A program made the translations under genes and the position numbers. From Archilochus colubris (taxonomy: Eukaryota > Chordata > Aves > Apodiformes > Trochilidae), in assembly GCA_023079485.1 (NCBI GenBank), contig CM041092.1, positions 10,739,127 through 10,803,126 on the forward strand: 64,000 nucleotides of DNA, written 5' to 3'. The notes beneath the pieces were generated by a model. It saw only the letters and a program-made list of their open reading frames with translations. It did no database searches and was not told the origin of the DNA. Shown here piece by piece: positions 36,601 to 49,107 of the stretch (its first letter is position 1; every line of letters starts with the position of its first letter).

Positions 36601-36888
36601 GCCTGTTTAAGAGGAGTTAGAAAGTGAAACTCCTGTTCCATAGTGGAGTCCCAGCAACATGAATGCTCCCTGTTGGCTTTGCAAGTCAGGAGCCTTTATA
36701 ATGTTCCTCTGCATTTCTAGATGTTTTGTGTTGTTTACACTCTTTACCAGATGCATTTATTCATTGCTGGAACAGACTTATCTGCAGATAACACTCAGTG
36801 TGATAAGCTTGTCCTGTAAATTGAGCTTTTTCAGAGATGAAGACATTTTGTCAAAAAAATCTTCATATTTTTTTTTTGAATTTGACAG
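33646..36888 (+). other. MYLK: Intron of 3.2 kb splitting an Ig domain
   Basis: Donor GTACAT; acceptor TTTGACAG at 36881-36888 after a T9 run. Its first 470 bases are dominated by the TTCC tract (33684-34119). The rest is AT-rich unique sequence with no recognised gene; the open frame at 35253-35633 has no recognisable similarity. Confidence 0.85.
33684..34119 (+). repeat. (TTCC)n tetranucleotide microsatellite, about 436 bp
   Basis: Around one hundred TTCC units on the + strand (GGAA on the - strand) with a few interruptions: extra C near 33790 and 33823, missing T near 33845 and 33910, and ATTTCC units at the right end (34091-34113). It creates very long artificial open frames in several frames on both strands (FLPS and EGRK repeats), which are not genes. 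Pure polypyrimidine/polypurine of this length can form triplex DNA and is expected to vary in length. Confidence 0.98.
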
Positions 36889-37042
36889 ATTGAAGAAAGC
36901 GAATATATTAAAATTGAGAATGCTGAAAACAGCAGCAAGCTAACAATATCATCAACAAAGCAGGAACACTGTGGATGTTACACACTAGTTGTAGAGAACA
37001 AACTTGGCAGCAGACAAGCTCAAGTCAACCTAACAGTTGTTG
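36889..37042 (+). CDS. MYLK: MYLK exon: second half of the Ig domain
   Basis: A 154-bp exon, phase 0 to 1. It reads IEESEYIKIENAENSSKLTI, then SSTKQEHCGCYTLVVENKLG and SRQAQVNLTVV, giving the E, F and G strands. The HCGCYTL segment carries the F-strand cysteine. It is almost identical to chicken (IQENEYIKIENAENSSKL). The acceptor is TGACAG/ATTG and the donor TTG/GTAAGT. Together with 33518-33645 it adds 282 bases, an in-frame module bounded by phase-1 introns. Confidence 0.97.
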
Positions 37043-40014
37043 GTAAGTCCACAATAATGCTTTATATATATACTTATTCTCATACATCACTCTACATTTG
37101 CTTTAATACGATGATTATACATACAAAAATTAAATTAAATAAGTTAACCTAAGATAAGAAGACTGAAATTAAAAACAAGTATTTTTTTTTTTTACTGGAC
37201 ATCTGGACAGGACTGGACTGGACAATCACATTGTAAAAAGGACTATAAGCAAGTTCATTAGACCTTTGCTGTGTTTTATTTTGAACAATTACTAATAAAC
37301 AATGAAGGCAGAAAGTAGCTCAGCCTTAAAAAGAAACAAAACAAACAAAACCAACCGAACAGAAAAAACCTACAAGAAAAAAACAGTTCATGTATCCATG
37401 CTTTGGCTAGATACTGCTCCTTCCCATTTAAAGTTTGCGGCATCCAGATGTTTGCTGGACTAAAAAGTTTAAAACTGTTATTTCAGGGAGGATTGAGTTC
37501 ACTGCTATTAGGCTGTAAATTGAAACATCCTATTTCTTGGGAGAGGAAGACTTTATGCTTTTAATTGAAATTCCTACCATTATCTATCATGTTGTAGTGA
37601 CAGCAGTGACTCAAGGCACTCAGTTTTTCATATGGAGCCCTTCAGATATGGGCTTGTACACACGTGTATTTTAAAGCTTCAAACAGCTTTGTCAGATGAC
37701 AAATTCAGGACATCAGGTTTGTTGTTGAAAGCTGTCATCAGCTGCAGATACTTGTTGACTACCAGTTGAAGTATCTTTGCTGATAAAAGCTGGACCAGCT
37801 ACCTTGTGTACCAGAGTAAATCTAGAGCTGGAACAACTGTCTCTGAAAGTGCTAATGAACCCACCTCACTGGGGAAACAAAGGGATTTCTAGAGATGTTC
37901 TACAAGCAAAAAGGGTGATTTTATTAAAACGTTGTCCTGTGGGATGGGTGTGTTTCTAGGCTCTCTTATCTGGCCCACAGAGCAGTTTTGACACAAGGAA
38001 GAGGAGGGCAGAGCTTGCCAAGTTATTTGAATGAATTCCAGTATAACCAGCAAGACTGCATCCTACTCAGATACTGTGAGCACATACTCTGCTGCCCTAA
38101 CAGCTGTGTGGGTGAGAGAGCATGTAAAGAAATGCTGGGATAAGGCCAGAGATGGAAATCTGGCTCCATTGAAATCAGTGGCAAAATATCATTAACCCAA
38201 GTTGGACTGGAAATTCATTATAGCAATTCACTGAATAACATACAAAATTTAGTGAGTAGGGTCACACTTTCATTGACAATATCCACTGCTAAAGAGGAAA
38301 TGCCCCTCAGTTGCCTACTGCTGGATGTATTGTCAGTGGAGGTCTCCTGTTCATTTAATTTATTTCGTTTAATCTGTGGCTTTTGTAGCAGTTAAAGGTG
38401 ACTGAATGAATAAATTTAAATATCAAGCAAATTCCAGAAACATGCCAGGGAACTGAAGAATAGAAGAAAACAGAAGAAGTATTTTTCACACAGTGGAAAG
38501 ATAAATTGTACTACCCTTTCCAACAGTGGGTTGTGCAGGTTGAAAATATAGCTAGGTGAAAAATAAACACCATGAAAAGCTGCTCTTTGAATAAGCTTCA
38601 CGTACATTGTTTTAGGTACAGCTTTGGGCTTCAAAGCCCCAGCACAGCTGATTAAGAGCTAGAGAAATGGCAGAAGATTCATCACTCTTTCCAGTTCCCT
38701 TTTTTTCCCCCTTTCCTAGGCAGCTGCTGCAGGCAGCTAACTGTAGCAGGTTGCTGGGCAAGATGAAATTTTTCAGCTGAACTAGGCCAACAATTCCTAT
38801 TCTCTTGTCACTCTGTGAGCTTTGACTTATTATTATGTAAGTCACTGGTTTATATCCTTTGGAGTTAATTGGTTTGAAAGTCTTTGAATTCTATAACCTT
38901 ATAAAGCTACATCTCAGCCTCCTGCTTTGCTCTTCCATGAGAAATGTGCCAGAGAGCAGTGGGATTCCCAGAGATGCTTTTGGGACACTTGGGTGCAGAA
39001 TCCTTACAATGTGCTGGAGTTTTCCATGCATTTTGGCTGCTGACAAGCTTTCTGTTTGCAACTGAAAGGAATAAATTCCATCTTGTAAAATTGCCAAAGT
39101 CTTCAGTCAGACATCTCGCTGATATCAGCACTGCCAGAGGCATGACAAAGCTTCAAGATTCCTAGTTTCCTCCACATGTGTTGCAAGGCCAGATTTTTCC
39201 ATCTAGGTATTCAAAAAATTGGGAAAAGGGAGAAAATATGTCTTCCTTCAAGGAAGTGGGTTAGACTCTCACTGCTGAGGTAAAATCCTTCACTCAGTTT
39301 GCACCTTAAAAGGTGTTAAATGCTCATGAATGTTGGAAGGTGTTTTTCTCCAAAGCCCGTTTCAGCCAAAACAGGGAAACTGTACTTCTCTAAATATGCA
39401 AAATGTGAGACTCCTTAGACTACAGAAATCCATTTTAGTCATTAATTCCCACTTGTCTATTTTCTCTGTTCCATCCAAAGCACTGAGAAGAATCTCAGTA
39501 CAGGGCCCTCCCTGCCCTGACCCCACATTCATAACAAGCGCTTGTGGAGCCCTGGTGTCAAAGATCAGCTCTGTTTGCCTCAGTCATTTAAAAAGAGGTT
39601 CTAAACTCTGTGTGAGGTGCCTCCCTATGAGCTTACCAATAGAAAGCACATCCATCTATATGCTTAGTGCTTAAAACAGTGCTGACTGACCACAGCTCAC
39701 AACTGAGTCTTCACTATATTGAGGAAAAATACAAATTGAGAACATCTGCTCTTTGGAGGAGTGTGTTTGAGATGGAAACCTAGAACTATGTTTGTCAAAA
39801 AGGTAGCTAGCAAGCTTGTCTGCTCTGAATTTTAGCAAATAAAAGGCATGCTATAACATAAAATGGAATAAGTAAGGAAATTAAGAAGTATTTATTTTAT
39901 TTATACTCCTTGCAACCACGAGGTTGCAATATCTCTGTGCTGATGGGCAAGCTTCTCATGTGAAAGACTCCAAAAAGCACTTCCCAAATTAACTTTAGAC
40001 TGTCATACATGTCA

Positions 40015-40152
40015 GGGAGCAGGCTACACAGAAAAGCTGTAGTCTCCATCCTTGAAATTATTCACATTCAAACTGGAAAAGCATCTGAACAATCTAATCT
40101 GACCTTATATCTGATCCAGCTTCGAGCAGAGGATTTAAAGTTCTCCTGAAGG
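40015..40152 (+). repeat. Decayed CR1 3' fragment
   Basis: GGAGCAGGCTACACAG, AGTCTCCATCCTTGAAATTATTC, TTCAAACTGGAAAAGCATC and ATCTGACCTTATATCTGATCC follow the CR1 3' region in order, with many substitutions. The octamer tail is not recognisable. Old copy, sense orientation. Confidence 0.7.
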
Positions 40153-40719
40153 ATATTTAGTACCTTGATTTTATGCTTTTAATTGCCAAAGACCTTTCTT
40201 CATAAAAAATAAGATTATTGATTTACCTCCAGACAGAGGACAAAGGACTGAGCTTATCCTCCAAGATTCAGATCAGAAATGATCCTGCTCTGATATAAAC
40301 CCTAAGCCCTAGACTGTAAGCTATCATTGGGTATGATTATTATAAACTGATTTTTAGGGGGGAAAAATTACTCTGCATTCCTTTAAATTTGGTTCCTGAA
40401 GTCTTACATTTAACTGCTGACAGGCAGGTTCAGACTTCAGCTGCAAGCTTCAGTGAACTGAGCAGGGATTCTGACATTTAGAGTTTCAACAGAATGCAAT
40501 TTGATGCAGGTTGGGCCATGGGAAAAGATGATGTTGAAAGAAACCCCACTTAGGAGGATTTTTTTTTCCTTTGTTACTGTAATGCATATCAATTAATATG
40601 AATATGCATATGAGTGAATAAAATGCCCATTATGCTCAGGCACCAGGGTGAGCTGTGTGCAGTTCACACAGCAGCTGTACAGAGTCTGCAGACATCAAGT
40701 CAGAGGACACTGGTTCACT

Positions 40720-40840
40720 GAGAGGCAGTGCAGGGTGGTGATGAGCACACAGCTCTGAGCCACAAGAACAGAGACTTGATTTTCACATCCATGAATTGTG
40801 TAACTTTGTCTGCAGAAGCACTAAGAACACTGGGGAACCT
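40720..40840 (+). repeat. MIR-like SINE relic
   Basis: GCAGGGTGGTGATGAGCACACAGCTCTGAGCC and the following GACTTGATTTTCACATCC and TGTGTAACTTTGTCTGC resemble the MIR core (AGAGCACAGGCTCTGGAGCC, then TTCAAATCC, then TGTGTGACCTTGG). Diverged; called by eye. Confidence 0.45.
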
Positions 40841-43214
40841 GCAGTAAAACTGAGACATCCAAGTTAAGCAATGCCTACTTTAAAAGAGTTGACTGGTCCC
40901 AAAACATCCCTGTGAGCTCTTCTCTGTTGTTATTATTAGCTCTCTTAAATAAACAATTTCAGTAGCCCAGCCATCTCTCTAGGGAGGTTTTGCAACATGT
41001 CTCTTTTGCAAAACCCAAATGGCATGATGTGGGACTGAGCTGGTGATTTACTGTGCCAGATTAAAGTGGACCCCTGGTGCCAAAGTGATACTAAGCCCAT
41101 GGTAGCTTAGTATGAGATGGGACTGATTTTGGCAAAGGCCAGTTATTAGATGGGCAAATTTATCCAATTTCTGGTTCTGAAAATTTTAGCTATGTAACAA
41201 CAATACCTCAATCTGTAAATGTTTTTGATAAAAGAACTTGGGTTCATACTGTCTAAAGCTGGATACTATAACAGTCAAAGAATAACAGAGTACTCCACAA
41301 GGAGAATGTGGGGGTAGAGAAGTAGAATTATGCCACAAGCTTCCTTCATGGTTTTGGGCAAAGTGCTTCATGTTTCTATGCCTAGTATATGGTCGTTTTC
41401 TTATGATCAGTGTTTGGTGAATACTTTGTTGATACAGAGGTAAAAACACATAGGTGTTGATTTTGATCAATTTTATTTGTCTGGTATAAATCCTTTGCAC
41501 TTGGAATATTCCTAGTGTGGTCGGTTATGAAAAAACTATATATGTCATGGTGATTAGTGGGCTACATGATGGATACATGCAGAAGACTACAAGCAATGTC
41601 ATTATACAGAAGGCCTGAAGTTACTTGTTATGTTGTTTTTATTACTTTTAATTATTTAAATTAGTATTATATTTATTTAAATTATTATTTTATTGCACAA
41701 GTGTTTTTGCATATACTGTGTCCTCATGCACTTTTGGACATATCAGCATGTTACACACATGACTTGTGCATGAATTCACACGTAATTCATGAATTCACTA
41801 AGTAATACCTGCTCCCCTGCATGAGGTTACAATTCCATCCTTGACTTGGGATGGAGCAGTTACTTTCTGTGAGGAAACTAACAGTGTTAGTTGTATGTAT
41901 GTCTTTAGCAGAATCCGTATGAACAGTTTTTCCAAAGAAAAATGAGAACATTCAAGTTCAGCTTGAGAACAAGATCTGATCACCACTGCCTCCAATAGTC
42001 ATTAAATATGATGGTAGGATTATTAATTGCTTATATGAATGCTTTGATTGTTGTTCAAGAAGTTACATATACATGTGCTATATTAGCATTAGTTCTTTTC
42101 CCTAAAACTCAATTAAAAGGAAATGTGGCAGCATAACCACCAGTTCACAGGGACAATATCTGCAGTTTTTGTGAGTGTCTGAGAAGCCTGGCTCAGAGCT
42201 TGGTGCTCAGATTCAGTGGATCCAGCAGTGGTCAGACACTGTGAGCTCTCTGGAAAAGCACATGCAAACATCTGTAACAGAGAATGAAGCAGAACAAACA
42301 CAGATGCTTATACAGACAGTACTGCAGCTCAGGACTGGTAATATTCATGCTTCTGAAACTTATCTTCTCTTGAGAAGCATCAGATTATATCTTGCAGTGT
42401 CCATGTGACTCTTTGTTTACAGATAGTGTTGAGAATGCAGTGAATTTCTTAAGAATTTGTGGGTGGACTTGGTCTCTAACCTTTAGCCTTTCAAATTCCT
42501 CTGGATTGCTGGAGGATTTTTATTACCAGTATTATTGTTAAAAGGCAACTAGACTGGTGGTTCCTAAGGAAGAGACGTCTTAGGTTGCTGTTGTGGCTCA
42601 GGAGCATTCTAACCAACCCCCCCACTAATGTTTGGTGACAAAACTCTGCAGCTGTATCAAAACTAAATTTTCAATGTATCGGGGATAAACAGCTTATGTA
42701 GCCCTATGTATCAGTACCATTGCAACCCAGATTTATCCCTTGAGTGGCCATGTAGTTTCAATTTATGTTAAAAAAAATTCCAGTAGAACTTCCTGCTCAG
42801 TTATCATTCCAGAAACTCAGCTTCACTTCTTATGAAGAGAAGGAAATATAATTGCAATATTTCTTACAATAAAATTCCTGTATTTTACTTGCTGTTAAAT
42901 GTTAGGAATGATTTAGTTACTAAGAAATTATTCATATGATCCCTGCACACAAACATAGGGTTCCTAGGACCAAAGCTCATGGATTCTTCTTTCAGGGGAC
43001 AGGAATCAGATCTCTAATTTGATCAGCTATCAAACCAGCTATCAAATGCTTACCATGTAGCACATGAGCAATAAGGATAGCTCATTAACTCAGGCACAGG
43101 AGCAGATGGTTTAGAAAAAGGGCTCCTGAAAATGCTTTATTTATTTGCTTGTACCATTAGGCCTGCAGCAGAAGGAGATTTTCTTGTGCCGAGGGCATTT
43201 GCGTGGGAGTGGTG

Positions 43215-43340
43215 AGCTCTGCTTTCCTTCCCAGCTCCCTTCTCCTGCACGTCCTTGGCCAAGGTCATTTTACTCTTTTATGCCTCAGTTACCCCAGTTG
43301 GCAAATTGGGAACAACAGCACAAAGCACTGATCTGGTCCT
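43215..43340 (+). repeat. MIR-like SINE relic
   Basis: CCTTGGCCAAGGTCATTTTACTCTTTTATGCCTCAGTTACCCCAGTTGGCAAATTGGG is close to the MIR 3' half (CCTTGGGCAAGTCACTTAACC, TGCCTCAGTTTCCCC, TGTAAAATGGGG). This is the clearest of the three. Confidence 0.65.
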
Positions 43341-44724
43341 CTAGCATTTGTAAGCTACTTCACCCCAGGTGTCAAAGAGGCAGTGGCAGTTTTTAAATGA
43401 CTTGTTCTGATGTCAGCAGAGTGAGGGATCCTGCGCAGGGCAGGTGAGCAGCAGTCTGCAGTGTTTACTGCAGGGGAGGGGGAAATATCAGCCTCCAGTG
43501 CCCTGAGCTAATTAACCTTGTCCGTGTGGTCCTCAGCTTTGCTGGGGAGGTTGTTCCATTAGGAGAAAACTTTATTTAAAATTCTCTTGTGTTGTTTTGC
43601 TGAAGAACTCAGGCATTCTCATCTAGTTTAGTTTGATGCTAAATGTATGGTACAGTCACATCCAGAAGGGTGCTAATGGCTGTTACAGGGTGTCAAGGGG
43701 TAACAATACCTCTTCTTACAGCACTCTTCTCCCTTGGAAAAAAAGCTGCAGGGCATAGTTTTCCAAGCAAAGCAGAGAGGTTTGCCATGACCCTGAGCCC
43801 TGTCAGCAATAATGCTGAGTTCAGTTATGACCTTTTATGGTTTTGCTTTTCTCCTGCTGATGAATTTCAAACGAAGGCTCTGCCAGTGCTCTCAGCATGG
43901 ACAGTGTTCAACTTTGCAGCATATTAAATACCTTCTCTGGCTAAACAGCTTGTGGAATGGACTTAAGTTGTTTCTTTCTGTCTGCTCTTTATCTGGCAGA
44001 CAAATATCACAATAGCTAATAATAGTATTATACAGTAATATGATAGCTAGATTTAGAAAGAAACCAAACCAATTTTGAGAACAGATAAAGAAAACTACTT
44101 CAGAGACATTGCTTCAGTGGTGTCTTTGTAAAAGAAAAAAATTTTTTTCAGAGGCTGTGTTTATTTCTCAATTTTCAGAGGCTTTCTACTGGAGCAGCAT
44201 TGCTCCTTCAAAGCCCACCAGAACCCTGCAAACTGTTAGTGTGCAGCAAGCACTATCACTTGGCCTTGGCACAGCCTGACCCTCACATCAAGTAGCAGAG
44301 CAATTTCCATTTCCCTGTGCTCAGAGTTAGATAAGGAGATTGCTGCCTTTTTTGGTCTCCTGGAATGGTGCTTGTGTTCCGTGTACTCTGTAAACTGAGC
44401 CATGAGATCTGGGTTGCACCATTTCATGTTCTATGGATGTCCACTATGAGCTATGGGTTCACCACCTATGCAGAAAAAGAGAAAGTCCCTTTCCTTATCA
44501 GGAGGAATTTTGGGTTATGCACCACTGGACCTCAAGTCAAATTTGTATCATAAATAGTAATGATTTATGATGCTTTATGTTTCTCAGAGTGTACAAATAC
44601 AACTTAACTAAAGGTTACTCCAGGCTGTATATCAAAACCTGTTTACCAAAATATTTCTGAGAATTTGTCTGAGAAAGGAGTGCAGCTGATTTCAATTTAG
44701 GACTAAATAAGAAGTGTGTGTTTT

Positions 44725-44777
44725 GTATGGTTTGAAATGTGGCTTTAAATCCTGGTATGGTTTGAAATGTGGTTTTA
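44725..44777 (+). repeat. Local tandem duplication, 23-bp unit at 30-bp period
   Basis: GTATGGTTTGAAATGTGG followed by CTTTA, repeated 30 bp later with one difference (TTTTA). Replication-slippage type repeat; no function suggested. Confidence 0.85.
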
Positions 44778-46719
44778 TACACTTCATGTGAGGCCCGCTC
44801 GTGACCTTACTATCTGCTCTGAGGAAAATATGCCACAAAGATAAAACTGGTATCTGACCTCCTTGCTCTGAGGAAGTGTTAGTTAATGACCCCTTTTCGT
44901 GGGAGGTAATTTTTTTTTAAATCTATTGCTAGTTTACTGGAGCACAAAGGGAGGAAAGCTGTAGAGCTGTGTAGAACAGTCCCTGAGGCAAGCTTGAGGA
45001 CAAATAATCTGCTCTTCCATCTCCTTTGCCTGTCACTAGGCTCTGGGAGCCAGTTCAGGGCATCCTTATTTCCTCTGTTCCTAAAGAGATTACACTGGGA
45101 GGTTTGTGCTGGAGTCCCCTTAACATTTAACTGTCCAAACTCTTGTTAGCCTCTCCAGACATAGTATTGAGCATGTGAGGTGATCATGCATCCCAGTTAG
45201 AAATCCAATGACACTCCAATGAATACTGAAGATGGGCAGCTCAACGCTGAACACTGAACGCTATAATAAACACTAAAAAAAAAAAGAGAAAACAGAGAAT
45301 TTTGCTTGACTTCCACACTCCTCCTCAACCCACTGGATGTTTTTGTTGGAAGCAGTTAATTGTGCTGATAGAGATTTCATATTTCAGAAGGGAATGTAGT
45401 TTGGCAAAACATCCAAGCTTTCAATACAGACAGATGAATAAAGGGTAGTCTTTAAAATCCCCACAGAATAAACTTTTAAGAAACAAAGCAGACTCAGATG
45501 GAGAAACCATCTGTAAATTCTGTGAATGTGCAGAACTGTAGAATACCATCCAGTCTGATATCAAATCATTTTTAAGCATGGTAAAATTGTACATTTACAT
45601 CTGTCATGTTAAGAAAGAGCAAAAATTAGGCTGTTGTTTATTAACTCCCATAGCAGCTACTACCCCTGTATTTATACCCTGAGCAGATCTGCAAGAACAC
45701 AGTAGACTTCAAACAAAAAAGTCTTACTAGCTCAATAGAGTCCAGCCAGGGTTGCAGATTTTTTTCTTTGCCTACTGGCAAAATTTGTTAGGAAAGCAGA
45801 AATATGCCCAGAGCTGGCAGATACTAGACTAAAGGCCTGTAGCATTTTGTTTACTGCTGATGTCCTTTGGTCATAAATGTTTTCTCTTCAGTGCTCACAA
45901 ACCTAAGCCTTGCTTTTGTAAACCATGCAGGCCCAAAGGATTGCAGTTATCTGGGTGTCATGGAGAGAGAGGTCACTAAGGTAACTGTGGCTTAGGTAAC
46001 TGATAAATCATGCCCAGAGTTTCATTTGGAAACAGCAGTGGTTTGAAGGTCAACAAAGAGAGTCTGACTGACAAAGAGACTTTATCTTCATGTCCTATGT
46101 GAGAAACAAGATACTGAGGTCTTCAGAGGATGAAGCACAAGCATCCTTCTTCAATGTAAAATTCAGTTTAGAGCATTTGAGCAAACTAACACTTTTTTAA
46201 AAAAACAAACACATAACGTCCCTATTTAGCTGTGTGCATAGCAGATGTCAGAGAATCTGCACTACTTTGACAAACCCAAGCAGATGCCTCTGTAAGGTGA
46301 CAGACTGCTGGCTTGGCTTTTTCTTCGAAGTATTTTCCTCTTGCCATCAGCAATTGCTCTGTTCTGTTTGGGTTTAGGATAAGTCAACTGCTGCTTATCC
46401 GAGTTCTCCTACCTGCATCTTGAGAGGATGCACTGATGATTATATTGAAGGAAAACAAGCCACACAGACGAATATTATTCTTCTGTACAGATTGTGAAGA
46501 GGACAGAGGGGAGGCACCAGTCCTTATACAGTCTGCATGGATAATAAATTGTAGTGAAATCATTCAGTCCATGTGTACCACAACCAGCTCTCTGGTGGCT
46601 GCTGTAGTATTGTACAAGAGTTCTGTGACTGTGAGTGGTGTGAGCTTTGACTTCACACTTGCAGCTCCAAGGAGGCTGGAGCAGGACAAATGGGTGGCAG
46701 GGATGCTACTGTTTGGGCA

Positions 46720-46830
46720 CCAGGAGATGAAGATTCAGTTCTCATCTTTGCTACAGTCTCTCTAATCTCGGGCAGATCATTTAACTTCTCTGCAATTCAG
46801 CTGATGCTATCTCCACTATACATTCATGCT
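46720..46830 (+). repeat. MIR-like SINE relic
   Basis: AGATTCAGTTCTCATCTTTGCTACA followed by CGGGCAGATCATTTAACTTCTCTGCAATTCAG resembles the MIR segment TTCAAATCCTGGCTCTGCC, then GGGCAAGTCACTTAACCTCTCTG. Diverged; called by eye. Confidence 0.5.
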
Positions 46831-48804
46831 TGCTAACAGTCACTTTTATTCTGCTAGAAAATGAGGTAAGTAAAATGTGACACCTAATCAGGGCAAGAAG
46901 CCATTTCACAGGGTAAAGACATCTGATCTCTGATATTTGTGTTGAACAAGAGATGTACTGTATAATGATGACTTCTAGTAAAATGTTTTATTAAGTGTTG
47001 CCAAAATGAATAAAGATAGCCTACACTCTGACAGTCTCTTTTTCTTCTGCCTGGGCATTCTCATCCTGAATGCAGAGGCAAATCCTTGGTGCCCATCTCC
47101 CTTCCTCCCTCCCATTCTTTCCCCTCATACTTAACAAATCCTGTTTAGTTATCTTCTAATATACTCAAGTTATGGAGGGAGATGGATTTTCCATCACAAC
47201 TGAACTAAAAGGAATTACAGAAAATTTTTTTCAGGAAAATCATTGGTTCACAGAACTTGCTTGCTTCCAAATAATGAACTGATATTTCAGTGTCTTGATC
47301 ATCTTAGATTACCCCCCATTCCCTCTCTGTAAGTAAAACCCCGGCAGTCAGAGAGGTCCTACTGCCCAAGAACAAAAGGCATGTTTAAGGCAAACTGGGG
47401 CTATTTCTGTCTTCCCAGTAATTTTCCTAGGAACGATAATTTCGGAATGGAGGGATAACAGATACAGTCTAATACAGGAAGGCTTTGGTCAAAGTCCACT
47501 GCAGTTTTCTGCAGGTTTTATTGCTGAGAAACTGGCTGTATTTTTGGCTGGTTTGCCAGTTCTGCCTTTAAGAAGAAAGTGATAACATCCATTAGAAGTT
47601 TTAACCAGAAAAATCAGACAGGATTTTAGCAGTCAATATCCAGTGTAACCCCTGTTTGTATCCTCTCACATATTTCTGTCTTTCTCTTCTCTTCTCTTCT
47701 GTCATTTTATTCCATCATTTGGTTTCTCATTCAGCCTTTGGCTACTAATTCATCCAGATCAACATCATCATTATTTTGTAGGTTTTGCTAGCTTACTTCT
47801 GAGAGGAAGATATCTGTTCCCTTTAAAGTCTTTTGAAGTGCTTAACTTTCATAATTGTTTTCTTAATCAGTACTTTTTTAAAAGTCAGTATTTTTCTGTC
47901 AAAGTGAAACATTCATTTCAATAGCCATGTAATCATTAAATTTAATTTTTAAAAATTCCTATTGCTGCAAGGCTTTTGCATTGTGTCAGATGTTTACATG
48001 GTTGGCTGCTCACCTGCACACCTGATTCTGGTCATATTTGCTCTATTCATGCCAAAAAGGACTGCAGGAACAAGCCTCTAACTGAGGAAAAAGTTAAAAG
48101 TTCCTCTGTTGCACCTCTCAGAAATTTCCGCAATGTACAAGATTAAAAAAAACCCTCAATATTTAAATTATGCATTCTAAGGTGGATTCCTTTTTATCAA
48201 AAAGTGCGCTAAGCTTCCAAAAACTTCACATAAGTGAAGTTGTTTACTAAGTCGTTAGCTGACAAATTTGCCACCCTTCAAGGCCTGTGTTTCTGTGCCA
48301 ACCATCTGGTTTTAGTGTCTCTGCTACCCAGGTGTAGTTGGATGAGTGACACATTCTGAGACTGTTAAAGATTAATCGTGGCCCTGAAGTAGGGAGCTGG
48401 AGAAAAGAGTCACCAGAGCTGTGATGCTCTAACAGGAGTGAATTCCTAAGGAGGAGTTCACTAAGGAGTGGTTTGCACTACCATGGGAGATTTGACTTCA
48501 GTACTTGCAGGTATAGTTGTGACTGGTTCAGACTCTGCAGTTTCTGCAGTGACAGCTGTGAAGGGCTCCAGCATGGCTTAGCAAGATGCCAGGGAACTGA
48601 ACACCCCATGCCAAGGCTCATGTGGGACATCTCATGTTAGCTAATTCAGGTGTGTCTGCTCCTGTTGTTCCTTACCCCTCTGAAGCACAGCAGCCACTCA
48701 GAAAGAAAAAGGCTATTAGTTAGGCAAAGCATGCTAGATGCAGTCATGAGGGGCATAGGTAGGAATTTCACTCAGAGTATTGCTGGCTCTATGTTTTTTT
48801 GCAG

Positions 48805-49107
48805 ACAAACCAGACCCCCCTGCTGGAACACCCTGCGCATCAGACATACGGAGTTCCTCCCTCACTCTCTCGTGGTATGGCTCCTCTTACGATGGTGGGA
48901 GTGCAGTGCAGTCCTACACTGTGGAGATCTGGGACTCAGTGGATAACAAATGGAGAGATCTCACCACCTGCCGCAGCACCTCCTTCAACGTGCAGGACCT
49001 GCAGCCTGACCGGGAGTACAAATTCCGTGTGCGAGCTGCTAACGTGTATGGCATCAGTGAGCCCAGTCATGAATCCGAGCTGGTAAAAGTTGGAGAGAAA
49101 CAAGAAG
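48805..49107 (+). CDS. MYLK: MYLK exon: complete fibronectin type III domain
   Basis: A 303-bp, phase 1-1 exon holding a whole FN3 domain. It starts DKPDPPAGTPCASDI, with the B-strand SLTLSWYGSSYDGGS, then VQSYTVEIWD, and the F-G region EYKFRVRAANVYGISEPS. The domain lies directly before the kinase in MLCK and in related giant kinases. The sequence is almost the same as in chicken and human. The acceptor is TTTGCAG/ACAAA. The donor GAAG/GTTGGT is weak (T at +3). Reading past it gives eight more codons (after QEG: WFLNVKQANK, then stop), so retention of the following intron would end the protein before the kinase. Confidence 0.97.

Larger units (their letters stand above)
37043..48804 (+). other. 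MYLK: Intron of 11.8 kb
   Basis: The largest intron in the window. Donor GTAAGT; acceptor TTTTTTTGCAG at 48794-48804. It contains a decayed CR1 (about 40015-40152), three MIR-like SINE relics (about 40720-40840, 43215-43340, 46720-46830) and a local tandem duplication (44725-44777). Its many small open frames show no recognisable protein similarity. Confidence 0.85.
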
